A stretch of 64,000 bases of DNA from Bactericera cockerelli (GCA_024516035.1 CM044967.1:4830859-4894858), one strand, 5' to 3'. Positions 21,145 through 31,027 are shown, numbered from the stretch's first letter. Notes: generated by a model from the letters alone, not told the origin. A program made the numbers and translations.

Positions 21145-21240
21145 AAAATATATAAGACCTGTTTGACTGCTGGAGTAAGGGGACTTTCAGTCTTACCTCA
21201 GCAGTATAAACAAGTTATTATATTCTATTCTATCCTATAT
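21145..21240 (+). repeat. Dispersed tail repeat (gactgctggagtaagg)
   Basis: tttgactgctggagtaaggg, cagtcttacctcagcagtat, aaacaag; also at 44598 (minus), 48190 (plus) and weakly at 53985. Resembles a SINE-A 3' end variant. Confidence 0.6.
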
Positions 21241-21260
21241 GTGAAAGTAGAAATACTTAC

Positions 21261-21333
21261 ACGTCAGGCAAGGTTCCGCCTTCCTTACATTTGGGTACAC
21301 CAGTCAGGTCTCTGTGGTGGGAGCAGTTCAGAC
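21261..21333 (-). CDS. Minus-strand exon, Cys/His-rich, unknown gene
   Basis: A 73-base exon between a strong acceptor (cttcctcgtctcctacag) and a strong donor (GACGT|gtaagtatt). Only one frame is open: LNCSHHRDLTGVPKC followed by KEGGTLPD. It must be entered with one carried base and leaves with two. The spacing of Cys and His suggests a folded extracellular or metal-binding module, but I do not recognise the family. Neighbouring minus-strand exons at 22694-23732 may belong to the same gene, although their phases show that at least one exon is missing between them. It sits between a tail repeat and a SINE-H copy, so only the splice signals and the open frame support it. Confidence 0.55.
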
Positions 21334-21369
21334 CTGTAGGAGACGAGGAAGGGTAGCAATGAGTTATTA

Positions 21370-21690
21370 GCGCTCGATTAGCTCAGTGGTTAAGCACTTG
21401 CTTGGCATGCGGAAGGTCCCGTGTTCGAATCCCGTGCCGACAAAAAATTGTATTAAAAAATTGGTTAAAGTTGTTTGTAAGGGATACCTTCCGGCGCTTG
21501 TCTTGACCCAGCACCTAAATGGAAAGTATTGTGTCACTTCTTGCCCATCAGAGGGGAGGCATACTACGGGATGGGCAGGCTACAACACAGACCACAAGCG
21601 TCTACATTAGCTCCTGTTTCATGGCTACGAAATAAAAACGGCTGTGAAACACTCATCTTAAAAATAAAAAAATAAATAGGAAGCAATCAT
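21370..21690 (+). repeat. SINE-H copy with tRNA-Ala-like head
   Basis: Head gattagctcagtggttaagc, gcttggcatgcggaagg, gtgttcgaatcccgtgccga resembles tRNA-Ala. The acceptor stem halves do not pair, and a 250-bp body (tgacccagcacctaaatgg ... tgtgaaacactcatctt) follows, so it is a SINE and not a tRNA gene. Confidence 0.75.
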
Positions 21691-21699
21691 CATCATGGA

Positions 21700-21835
21700 A
21701 AGGTGGTGTCATCGAGATCGATGGTCTCTATCCAACTTTTGTTGAAAGTTGAAAAGATGGCTCGTCCTGAAGTAAATATTTCTATGTGTGATCAACCATC
21801 ATGAGAACTTGGGCTTTTCTTTATAAGCCTGGCTT
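21700..21835 (+). repeat. Dispersed repeat K (gatggtctc...caactt)
   Basis: tggctcgtcctgaagtaaat, atttctatgtgtgatcaacc; also at 32215-32340 (plus) and 47648-47795 (minus). Confidence 0.65.
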
Positions 21836-21925
21836 GTAAGGGTTGGCTAGTCTGTTCTCTGTTTATAGTCCTCTAGCGAGACACTGGTCTTCTCCCTGTT
21901 TAACTTACCCCAGCCAGACCCAATA
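21836..21925 (-). repeat. Inverted pair of 38-bp minisatellite units
   Basis: ggctagtctgttctctgttt, atagtcc, and a second ctggtcttctccctgttt are complements of the 1522-1785 unit. Confidence 0.65.
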
Positions 21926-22094
21926 TTCTGTAAATTCTATTACCTCAGTAGCTCCTGATTTGACCGCACCCTTATCTGTTGGTAAGAAAAAGACAAAATT
22001 AAAATCAAATTTTATTTGTCTCTCTAGGGAAGTCCAACAGTTAAAGTACCAGCCTTGTCAGGCCGAAAGACAATGACACAAATCATTGGTGCCC

Positions 22095-22277
22095 TTAATA
22101 AAATACACTTTGGTGGAAGGCAACCACCTAACCCTCAGAGTCTTGATATTATGTGGTCACAAACTCAAACTAATGAGGAAAAACTCATGCACTAGGTGGG
22201 ATTCGAACCAACCGATCCCTCCCTGCGCTACCTGGATAACCAGACTAGCGCGTTAACCACTTGACTACCAGTGCAGA
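22095..22277 (-). repeat. SINE-B copy
   Basis: Minus strand: tggtggaaggcaaccaccta to gttaaccacttgactaccag. A second B tail fragment follows at 22283-22360. Confidence 0.8.
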
Positions 22278-22439
22278 ATGATAAGAATACTCTTTGGTGG
22301 AAGGCAACCACCAGGCGAGGTTAATGATTTGTATCACCTAAAACTCAGAGTCTCATTATAGGGTTAGTGTTGATGTTGTAATTCAGTTAATATTGTAGAG
22401 TTTTCACTGAAACCCTTCAGCCAGGTCGTATAATTACTA

Positions 22440-22575
22440 CTAATTATTTTTACTCAAAAGGTATGAGTGGACCTCGGACATCTAAGTACAGAGTATAAAA
22501 TTGTCTACCCTGTCGTGGATCGAACCCAGGTCACTTTCATGCGAGCCTAGTGCGCTACTTAACTCGGTAATGGAT
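22440..22575 (-). repeat. SINE-D copy
   Basis: Minus strand: aaggtatgagtggacctcgg, ggatcgaacccaggtcac, gtgcgctacttaactcgg. Confidence 0.75.
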
Positions 22576-22600
22576 AATCTACTTAAATTAAATTTTCTAA

Positions 22601-22688
22601 AGTCAACCTGGATATAAGAGGATTTTTCCTCATAGAGCGGTTAATTTGACCTAAAGAAATCGTTCTCTTAAAGCCAAGCTTGACTGTA
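22601..22688. mobile_element. pogo-like MITE
   Basis: Inverted ends agtcaacctggatataagag and tctcttaaagccaagcttgact. About 88 bp. It abuts the splice donor of the repeat-protein exon at 22694. Confidence 0.7.
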
Positions 22689-22693
22689 ATTAC

Positions 22694-23314
22694 CTGTGAG
22701 TCCAATAATTCCTGAGGAGGAGGCATTTCAGTGGATTGTTCGGGGTCCGAGTAGATAGAGGACAACGCTTGTTCGGGGTCGGAGTAGATAGAGGACAGCG
22801 GGACTGTAGGGGCGTGGAATGGAAACACTGAAGAGTTGACTGAAGAGTTTCTGGTTCTTTTGAATCCAGGTTCGACTGTATCTACCAACTCCTGAGGAGG
22901 AGGCATTTCAGTGAATTGTTCGGGGTCTGAGTAGATAGAGGACAACGCTTGTTTGGGGTCGAAGTAGATAGAGGACAACGGAACTGAAGGGGCGGGGAAT
23001 GGAAATACGGAAGAGTCGAATGAAGATTTTCTCTTACATCCAATTTCGAATGCATTCACCTGTGAGTTCAATAGCTCCTGAGAAGGAAGCATTTCATTGG
23101 AATGTTCGGGGTCGGAGTAGATAGAGGACAATGCTTGTTCGGGGTCAGCGTGGATAGAGGTCAACAATTCTTCGGGGTCAGAGTGGATAGAGGTCAACAA
23201 TTCTTCGGGGTCAGCGTGGATAGAGGTCGAGGATTGTCCGGGGTCGGAGTGGATAGAGGTCGACGGAACAGTAGGGGCATCGCATGGAAATTCTGAAGAG
23301 TTGACTGTAACATA
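22694..23314 (-). CDS. Repeat-rich exon of an unknown minus-strand gene (SIYSDPEQ repeats)
   Basis: Exon of 621 bases (207 codons), phase 0 at both ends, from acceptor ttttaagccag (high end) to donor TCACAG|gtaatt. It starts YVTVNSSEFPCDAPTVPS and then carries many 10-11-residue repeats (TSIHSDPEE, SSIYSDPEQ), grouped into a larger 60-codon unit: SSVFPF-APTVPL, two SSIYSDPEQ, TEMPPPQEL. The 180-bp period is exact between 22741 and 22921 and between 22818 and 22998. After each PQEL block lies a segment (GFKRT, GCKRK) whose DNA resembles the end of the pogo-like MITE. Low-complexity acidic/Ser-rich composition suggests a disordered protein. Family not recognised. The open reading frame extends into the MITE beyond the donor, which I take as intron. 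Confidence 0.6.
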
Positions 23315-23417
23315 CTGGCTTAAAAGGAAAAAAACAAGGTTGCGACCACTGTGGATGGGTGATTGTGATTTCCATCATGACGGCGGACATTGCTTCCACC
23401 ATTTCACACCCGGTGAC

Positions 23418-23594
23418 CTTTGCTCTGACGTCATCACTCGGGTAGTCCAATAGAGTGACTGACATGGGGAGTGTCAGCCAATGTCCGCTTTCCTCACTTT
23501 TGCTGTAAACGGGAAGACTTTCCCATTCGATTTTCACGGATAAAGATGAAGGTTCCATTGTGGTGCGACCGAAATGTTCTGGTGTGAGTACAGT
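23418..23594 (-). CDS. Exon of the same unknown minus-strand gene
   Basis: 59 codons, phase 0. Acceptor ataaagtattctcctcaacag-type at the high end, chosen donor GCAAAG|gtcacc at 23417. Encodes TVLTPEHFGRTTMEPSS, VKIEWESLPVYSKSEESG, and LPMSVTLLDYPSDDVRAK. The mixed hydrophobic/charged composition looks like a folded domain, but I do not recognise it. The frame stays open to 23315, so the 103-bp intron is inferred from phase consistency; a longer exon is possible. Confidence 0.5.
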
Positions 23595-23672
23595 CTGTTG
23601 AGGAGAATAAAGTATCAGTAAAAAGAGATGAGTGAGAAGTTGTACTAGATGTACATGAATATCAGAACATAC

Positions 23673-23732
23673 CTGGACAGCTGTTTCGAGCTTCTTGGCT
23701 CTCATCAGCAGGTAATAGTTCTGAATATCCAT
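23673..23732 (-). CDS. Possible first coding exon of the same minus-strand gene
   Basis: ATG at 23732 opens MDIQNYYLLMRAKKLETAVQ, ending at a donor CCAG|gtatgttc, phase 0, in register with the next exon. The 78-bp intron is short but typical of insects. The Met may be internal, since no upstream signal was found. A partial tandem duplicate of the exon/intron boundary (gttgtactagatgtacatga) lies at 23632 and 23773. Confidence 0.5.
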
Positions 23733-24009
23733 GCTATCAATTAACCTCTCTATTTTAATCAGTATAAACAGAAGTTGTACTAGATGTACATGAATATCAG
23801 AACATTTATCTGGACAGCTATTTTGTAAGAAAAATAATAAATAATTATTGTAAGCACATTCTTATAGGTAATAATGGTAGAATAATTATAATACATGGAC
23901 GATCTTATCCTATGATCAAGATCCCCTGATGACAATTATTGGTAGGTATTGTAATATTGATCAGTGCTTGTTTCATACTTGTTAGTAATCGTCAGTTGGA
24001 CATGGCATT

Positions 24010-24205
24010 GAATATAATAATAATAATATTGCCTTATTTATACTGCCCGATTAGGTCTAATTATTACAGCAGCAAGCCCAAGACGTATTATTATGTGGTC
24101 AAAATCCCAAATGGGAGTGTAACTTGTTATGTCCCGGCGGGGTTTTGAACCCGCGACCTCTGGATTTCCAGTCAGACGCCTTGATCAGTAAGCTACCAGG
24201 ACATG
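24010..24205 (-). repeat. SINE-A copy
   Basis: Minus strand: ccttatttatactgcccgat to gatcagtaagctaccaggac. Confidence 0.85.
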
Positions 24206-24355
24206 AATAAACAAAAAATAACTATTTAAACTATTGGGGCAGTGGAATCTGTAGTTTTGAATTGCATTTTCGTTATTGAGTTTAGTATTTTCGTAATGCC
24301 ATCTCTACTAAATTCTGATGACAATTTGGGACAAATAAATATATTAACCATAATG

Positions 24356-24523
24356 GAAACTCATAAACCAGCTACCCACATTAACCTTACGCAACCTTAG
24401 CTGAGAATAGCCAGCATCACGAGAGTTCGAAGTTGAGTGGTCATCCATCCAAGCCCTGACCTCGCTAGACTTTGCTTAACTACAGCGAGTCTGACGTAAT
24501 CAATGTGCCATCGACGCTGTCCA
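24356..24523 (-). repeat. SINE-F copy (5S-derived)
   Basis: Minus strand: body ctcataaaccagctacccac at the left; 5S-like part (gctagactttgcttaacta, caatgtgccatcgacgctg) at the right. Confidence 0.8.
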
Positions 24524-24604
24524 AATGAAAGTTTTAAAATGAGACGAAATTCGTTGAAAGGTGAAAATTGTCACTGTCCCTATAATGTTGGTACTATTAA
24601 GTAT

Positions 24605-24745
24605 ATCCCACCCAGCGCATGAATTTTTCCTCATTAATTTGAATTTGTTACCACATAATAATAAGACGACTCTGAGGGTTAAGTGGTAGAAAATGCATTA
24701 ACCTCGCCTGGTGGTTACCTTCCACTAAAGAGTATTACTATTATA
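24605..24745 (+). repeat. SINE-B copy lacking head
   Basis: cacccagcgcatgaattttt to accttccactaaagagtatt. Confidence 0.8.
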
Positions 24746-25099
24746 TTCAATACAGCCCAAGACAACCACTGATCTCAACACGACAGTGATTGCTCGTTAA
24801 AGCCAAAACATTGAGTTATTAACTCAAATTTCAAGTCTTGACTTTAATGATTAAAAGAAAATAATATTTTTTACTTTCCTCATCTCCTGATAAGGAAACT
24901 GTTGTATTCGTCGAAAATTTGACCTACCTAGTTTTTCACATTTCTGGACAAACGATTTGGCATGGAAGTTGATTTTATACACCACAAACCGTGCAACTTT
25001 TGGGTAAAATCGGTCGCAACTTCGGCCACAGGGCCACAAAAAACGGCCGCAAGGGCCGCTCCTTTGGAGTGGTTAATGATACAAAAAATAGATTAAAAA

Positions 25100-25600
25100 A
25101 AATAATATCGGTTTACTCCAATCTCTTTTTGTTGATATTTTTATTTTTTTGGAACTCAGCTCCAATTTACCGGTATTTTGTAAGGCCAATTTATATTTTT
25201 CGAGATCGATACCAGTCCAGTTGTCTTCATTCAGAATTTTTCCTATACCAGATTTTTCTTCGCTCCAAAATTTTTTTTATAAGTACCATCATAACGTATC
25301 ATACTTTCCGCTTTGGTGTACTTTGTTTTATAATTTTAATGTACCTTTCCCCTTTCCTTCCGGGGGGGACCTTGGACTAACTCTTTTTTAATGTTACAGC
25401 TGTTACAGTGGAGTCACCAGTGTTGGAATTGGACTTCTCTTCGAATGATTAGGAAATTAAGTTGTGCTTTTTAGTTTTTACAGATGTCGTATGGATCACT
25501 TCTTTTTTACTTCGGATTAATTTCTAACATTAGAAATCGGAAGTGTTGTTTAGTGGACAGATTAGGTTTAGGTAACAACGACCTAACTTTTTTTATATAT
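25100..25600 (+). repeat. Dispersed repeat cassette (ctccaatttaccggtattttg)
   Basis: Shares cagctccaatttaccggtat, a ggggggacc-ttggacta step and a gttac...gagtcaccagtg...gacttctcttcga segment with 35870-36130. A part (taatttctaacattagaaat) recurs at 39510-39535. Short open frames such as VTVESPVLELDF exist in it. Confidence 0.55.
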
Positions 25601-25606
25601 TTTTTT

Positions 25607-25792
25607 AAAGGTAGTTGTGCCCCGGAACCGCTTTCGCATTACTTCAGGGCACTTTACCTTTACATCCATGCCATTTCGGAAACGGAAAAACCCTGTTAAA
25701 ATTTTCCGCTCCGGCCGGGATTCGAACCCGCAACCTCCGGGTCAGCAACCAATGTTCTTAACCACTGAGCCACGGAGTTCGGCAGGTGACAA
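25607..25792 (-). repeat. SINE-G copy
   Basis: Minus strand: gtgccccggaaccgctttcg to ttaaccactgagccacgga. Confidence 0.85.
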
Positions 25793-26223
25793 CGACCTAA
25801 CGTGTCTGAACGCACCTCCGTGAACTTGAAAAATATTTCATTGTTACAAACAAAACTTGTTTTTTTTTCAAATCTATAGTTGCTATAGAGATCCGAGAAT
25901 GCGATCAGCTAGGATCTGTGTAAGAGTGTGTAGCCAGACATGAGCGCTCTCTACCGGTACATAAGTGAACTAACCTTTAACCTGTTCCCTTTAACTACGG
26001 CATGGCTCTAGAAGGTTAACGGAAATGAAAACATAAGATGTCTTAAGCCGTGTTCTTCTTGTGGATAAAAAAAATTCCAGGTTCGGTATTTCCAAATATT
26101 TCCATTTTCTTCCAAGTTAGGTTCCCCACTCTTCGCAAAAGAAAAATGCGTTTCGGTACTTTTAAAGATAAACAAGGGAAAAATGAAAACTTAACCTATA
26201 AAAGAAATGGAAGCAAGAATTTT

Positions 26224-26360
26224 ATAAATCCATTTTGGTTAACCAAAGTCAACTCTCATGAAAATTTCAATATCTGTTAGCGTTTGGGCTGTGGTATAGT
26301 AAACAGACAACCCCCAAGAGGACATAGTCAGCCAGTCAGACACGCACAGATTTTATTTCT
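26224..26360 (+). repeat. Dispersed repeat end (aaatttcaatatctgttag)
   Basis: Same as 27275-27400: atgaaaatttcaatatctgt, cagacaaccccc, agaggacatagtcag. Confidence 0.7.
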
Positions 26361-26493
26361 ATCAGTTATTTTTTCTATCAGATTTTATTTAATTTTTTTT
26401 TATTACATATTACTAAAGAAAACTAATTAAAACAACACCGACCTCGAAGTAACGAGTCCACCGCCCTATAGATGATGGAGCTACTAACTGAGG

Positions 26494-26715
26494 TCGCCAG
26501 CGTCGATGGCGCGTTGAATGCACCGGTTCTCGCAGGATCACCGAAATTAAGCAACGTCCAGCGAGATGAAAAATTCGTGATGCTAGCATTCCGGCTCAAC
26601 CCAGTCTGGGTGAGGTCAATAAGAGTAGCAGGTTTGTAAGTTTCCTGCGAATGGAGGGTAAAACCCCCGTCGTGTATGACCATGCAGTTGAAAAACGACG
26701 TTAAACTCTAATACA
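26494..26715 (+). repeat. SINE-F copy (5S-derived), best 5S match
   Basis: gcgttgaatgcaccggttct, cgcaggatcaccgaaattaa, gcaacgtccagcgag follow insect 5S rRNA order. Shared body (tctgggtgaggtcaat..., tcctgcgaatggagggtaaa). Tail tatgaccatgcagttgaaa. A SINE-C fragment lies just upstream at 26437-26490. Confidence 0.88.
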
Positions 26716-27153
26716 ACAAACTAACTGAGGCCGGTGACATAAAAGTTATAAAAGCTCCCGTGGTCGTGGGAAGTAAACGCGGCTAGCATGAAATTGACAC
26801 GAGTTCGAATCCCAACGAGGTATATATTTCTTACAAGACACGACGGATTGTAAAGTTTTTTTTTTTTTTTATTACTTTTTTTACTAAATGTTAATCATGT
26901 TTTATTTTAAAAGGTATATATGAAATGTTTTTAAATGACAATAAAGTAAGTTTAGTAATCGTTCAGTTAGATATAGTGGCCACTAGTTATGAAAGGTTCA
27001 GTTCAGGAAGGTATCCAAGGTAAGAAGCTAGTTCAAAACAAGTAGGGATAGAATTTCGATAGCAAGCTATCGATTTGTAACTGCCTAGATTTCGATATCA
27101 GAAAAACTTACTGTATCGCTAGAATTTTATAATAATGATCTTTATTATTAACT

Positions 27154-27400
27154 AGCTGTTTCACCTGTGCTTCGCTACGATAATTTTGGACCAGAAAATC
27201 CCAATATCTTGAAAATGGGAATAGATATTTTAATATTGATCTATTTTCTAGGTAGTTTGACGGTGGTTTAGGGGGGTCAACTCTCATGAAAATTTCAATA
27301 TCTGTTATCGTTTAGGCTGTAGTATTGTAAACAGACAACCCCTAAGAGGACATGGTCAGTCAGTCAGATAAGCACAGATTTGAGTTTTATAGATGTAGAT
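27154..27400 (+). repeat. Dispersed repeat (actagctgtttcacctgtgc ... ttttatagatgtagat)
   Basis: Starts taactagctgtttcacctgt and ends gagttttatagatgtagat, a pattern often seen at ends of unclassified insect repeats. Partial copy at 26224. Confidence 0.6.
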
Positions 27401-28280
27401 TTATCGTTTACAGATTCATATTTATATACTTGGTGTACTTTTTGAGATTTTTTTTTTAAAACATTTGCTCCTTAAGTGGCTTTAGTAGTTTTTTGAATAT
27501 TTAAATTACTATACCAAAATTGACAAACGTGGTTTTATTTTGTAAATAATACAAAAAAACAAAGGAGTAAAATGAACTGAACTTATAATTATGAAATTCC
27601 AGCAAAACTTTATAAGATAAGATAAGAATAACTTTTATTTGGTATTTTCGCCACGAGGGCATTCCAATGGTCAGTACAATACAATAATACAAAACATAAA
27701 AAAATACAGAACATCATTTCACTATTGTTTTTCATTTTTTATGTTTGGTCCTTTGACCATAGATGATAGTATTCATCTTTGGTATATTGATATTTCGCCA
27801 TAGACCAAAGATGATTTTATTCTGAACAATACGAAATTATCGATAGAATAATACCGATATCTGAAAATCGATACCTAGTTCGTATCCCCACAACTAAGTA
27901 ACAAAAATTCTACTTATTCCAACATTTCCCCGTGAGGTTCAGTTGTTTTTGCTTTTAGTGTTTTGGTTCTGTTGTCAGTAAGATGAATGAATCGGTTAAT
28001 TTTAATGCGTCGTCAGCTATCTGAACCTGGCCTGTTGCAGTCTAAATTGTTCTGTGAATAAACTCGTTGTATAATAATAATTTTAAAAAATGCGTACGCG
28101 GTAAAAAAGCAACAAGTGATAAACAAGTGTTTAGTTTGGTGTTTCCTGCCAAGGCGGTTTTTTTTTGCTTACTGCAATCTTACAAATCCGTCAACACAAA
28201 CAGCATCCCATAAATGTAAGTGTTTTCTCTAGTACCTTATTTCAATTTTAATGAACAAAAATCTCCTTCGTTTTTTTTCT
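27401..28280. other. Gene-free AT-rich stretch
   Basis: No coding exon or recognised repeat. 27700-27830 contains palindromic ttggtcctttgacc and ttcgccatagaccaaagatg motifs. Confidence 0.45.
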
Positions 28281-28284
28281 TTAT

Positions 28285-28395
28285 TTATTTAATAAGTTTA
28301 TTTATATATTTTCTTTATAAAGAAACATTTATACAAAGGTACTTCTCGTAAGCTTGGAAGGGCTTCTAAGAGTTGAAGTTTCTAAGAGTTGAAGG
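28285..28395 (+). repeat. LINE-type 3' tail fragment (aaacatttatacaaaggtac)
   Basis: ctttataaagaaacatttat and aaggtacttctc; also at 33669-33771 and, inverted, at 39630-39660. Confidence 0.55.
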
Positions 28396-28476
28396 CTTCT
28401 AAGAGTTCTGAAATAACCTCCAACAGTTCAAAGCTCTCTGGAACAACTTTATCAATAAGAAAACAAAAATACAATA

Positions 28477-28604
28477 CAGTCCAACCCGGACATACGAGAA
28501 TCCTCCATGTAAGAGAACAATTTCCAGGTCCAATTTACCCTCTCTATTGTAAAAGGTAGAGTAACCTCTATTGTAAAAGGTTCTCTTATATCCAGGTTCG
28601 ACTG
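28477..28604. mobile_element. pogo-like MITE with TA duplication
   Basis: Ends cagtccaacccggacatacg and tatatccaggttcgactg with TA on each side. Confidence 0.7.
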
Positions 28605-28917
28605 TATTGTAAACTTATCCTGTAGAGAGGTTTGAAATGCTACGAAATTCCGTCACACGAAAAAGTCCAGGATAAAATTAGAGGAGATTTTAAAAAAAGA
28701 AGACGCTTAACCAACAGGTTGATTTCTTGAAACTCGAGATTCTTGTTTTGTATTCTGTATAGTTCCTATTGTATGGATTTACAACATCACCGTCTTGAGG
28801 ACAAGACTATTGTATTTGTAAACACACAGGATCTATATCATAATAAACTGGTAGAGACCCTTAACTCGTCCTTTAACACAGGATCTATAACTTGTAGGAG
28901 TCCCTTAACTCTTAAAA

Positions 28918-29136
28918 TAATAATAATAATAACTCTCTTCAGTGGAAGTTAACCACCAGGTGAGGTTAATGCTCAAAGCATTTTCTACCATCCAACTGAT
29001 CCAACCCTTAGAGTCTTATTATTATGTGGTCATATACTCAAATTAATGAGGAACATTTCATACTCTGGGTGGGATTCGAACCAACGGATCCCTGTGCTAC
29101 CTGGATTACCAGACTAGCGCGTTGACCACTTGACTC
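28918..29136 (-). repeat. SINE-B copy
   Basis: Minus strand with a taa-repeat tail at the left; full B-box complement gattcgaaccaacggatccc. Confidence 0.85.
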
Positions 29137-29284
29137 CTGTCTTCCTGTCCTCTCAAGATCTCTCGTTCCCAAAATCACATCTCCTGGTAGGAACAAAATA
29201 AAAACAATAAAACCTGGTTATAAGAGAACTCAAGAGACCGGACTCTTTTTGAAACATGTATTTATAGGTTTCTCTTATATCCAC

Positions 29285-29560
29285 GAAATTGAGTAGCTGC
29301 TTTGATTTGAGTAGCGACCAGTGGCGGAATTATGGGCAAAAAGTGTTGTAATATTCAAGAAAAAAGGGAAAAGTCCTGTAACTCTGCACTACCCACTAAA
29401 ATTGTGATATGATAACACAAGAAACACTATTTTCATGACAACTCAAAGAAACACACGGTACATGACAATAATACGTCTTGGGCTTCTTTCTGGAATAATG
29501 GGACTCATTAGTCCTAATCGGGGATTAAAAATAAGGATATACGAGTATTGTTGTTATTAT
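29285..29560 (+). repeat. SINE-D tail followed by SINE-A tail
   Basis: 29285-29430: gagtagctgctttgatttga to cccactaaaattgtgatatg. 29465-29560: aatacgtcttgggcttcttt to ctaatcggggattaaaaata. Neither has a head. Confidence 0.65.
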
Positions 29561-29659
29561 TATCATCGTATTTGGAGGTGTCAAGTACAATGATGATGGA
29601 ATGAAAAAAGTTCTTCACTTGACTTTTAAATTGTTATATTGAAAAAACAAGGCGCCGCG

Positions 29660-29900
29660 CCGACTTGACTGTAATTACAGACATTTTTAAAAGGTTGCCT
29701 TGAAAATGTCTGTAGGAGTTGCCTTGCTTTGAAAAATTACAGACATTTTCTGTCAGTATTATTTCAAGGCAAGGCAACAAGGAAACATTACAGACAAAAA
29801 GTCTGTAATAATTAATTACAGGGATTTTAATTACGGAAAAAGGAGTTGCTTAGAAAATGTCTGTAGGAGTAGCCTTGAAAATGCCTGTATTTACAGTTCA
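29660..29900. repeat. Cluster of inverted acagacattttc motifs
   Basis: gaaaatgtctgtaggagt and attacagacattttc alternate in both orientations with ttgccttg/caaggcaa blocks. Confidence 0.6.
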
Positions 29901-30043
29901 AACTAATCGGCTCTTTGTTAGTTTCTATTAGCTATAAGATAATACATAGAAAGTATTGTTTTTTCAATATAACAAGTAAATTTAAAAGGCAAGTGAAGAA
30001 CTCTATTAATTTCACTAACAAAGAAACTCTTTATTTATTTATT

Positions 30044-30235
30044 TTTGTCTCGAGAATTCCTCTGGCGATCCACTTCCTCTTTCAATTTCTTCAATTTTTC
30101 TTGGTCGGTCTTGTGATCGACCGACTTGGGGCAATGTCTTTCAAAAAACGACATTGTGTTGGTTGTTGATTCGCTTTCAACTCTTTTTCCGTCTGGAAAA
30201 GTAACTGTCAGGGTTTTTCTCTCCATACTTTCCAA
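30044..30235 (-). CDS. Candidate small protein, minus strand
   Basis: From an ATG at about 30226 it encodes 63 residues: MERKTLTVTFPDGKRVESES, then SFFERHCPKS and a Lys-rich helix (KLKKLKEEVDRQRN) ending DKNK, with a stop followed directly by aataaataaa, which could serve as polyadenylation signal. A good acceptor (ttctacaccttgcag) lies 30 bases before the ATG, so it could be a terminal exon; a TAG in frame between acceptor and ATG means the ATG would be the true start. Composition is protein-like, not AT-driven. No family recognised. Confidence 0.35.
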
Positions 30236-30419
30236 TTTCTATTCCTTTGTCCTGCAAGGTGTAGAAAGTATTGCAATTGGTCACTTTTTTTTTGCGAAAA
30301 TGAGATTTTGCCTTACCTAGAACAAATGTAGATTAGTTCTACAAGTCATAGGACATGTTGACTTGTTAACTGTGTCTCATTACCATACACTCATTACCAT
30401 TCAATCCATGCAACAGTGA

Positions 30420-30775
30420 TTACCAACCGATGCGGCCCCACCCGGGCTGGGTGATTTGCCAACAACTGAAGAGTTATACCACCGTCCTGGGACTCATTCC
30501 AGAAAGCTCTCTCTCTCTCTCTCTGTCAGAATCCCCAAATATCCCTTTCAACCGTGAAATTTCGTCCAAACAACCCACTCTCTGAATGCATTATTTAAAA
30601 GAAATTTGACGGTTGAAAGGGAGATTTGGGTATTTTGAGAGTGAGTTTACCTTATGGAATGAGGCTCTGATTAACTCAAATCAGGATTTAAAATAGATCC
30701 ATTGGACATGGCAGGAAGCTAGACATTGGATACAAGCGTCCAAATGATTCTTTCACGACACGGAATTATTATTGT
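30420..30775 (+). repeat. SINE-E copy split by a foldback MITE
   Basis: 30420-30490 carries the shared body (gcggccccacccgggctggg); 30661-30775 the tail 1 part (tagatccattggacatggca ... cacgacacggaattattatt). The gap is a foldback MITE. Confidence 0.75.
30492..30660. mobile_element. Foldback MITE (ttccagaaa...ctctc family)
   Basis: Ends ctcattccagaaagctctct and agtgagtttaccttatggaatgag; inner arms ctttcaaccgt and acggttgaaaggg. Other copies at 31028 (half), 33180 and 35515. Confidence 0.7.
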
Positions 30776-30797
30776 ACCAACTAATTACCAACATATG

Positions 30798-30840
30798 AAT
30801 AAACAAAATATATACATATTATGTATATATTTTGTTTATT
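30798..30840. repeat. Perfect 21-bp palindrome
   Basis: 30798-30818 and 30820-30840 are exact inverted complements around one T (aaacaaaatatatacata...). Confidence 0.9.
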
Positions 30841-31027
30841 TTCTTCCTGTTTATATTTCTACTGTCAATTTTGTATTTTATTTTTTACCATTATTTGTTT
30901 GTATATATGTTCTTCTAATAAAGAGTTTTCTAATAATAATAGATTTAGAACAAATTGCCAGACCCAAAGTAATGTCACACGTTCTAAAAAACGACGTATA
31001 AGAGTAAGGGTTTTAGTTGGTTCATTG

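Noticed and set aside
21370..21442. tRNA-Ala gene
   Set aside because: The acceptor stem halves do not pair and a SINE body follows directly.
26494..26560. A genuine 5S rRNA gene
   Set aside because: Only the promoter-containing part matches, it is fused to a SINE body, and the family is dispersed.
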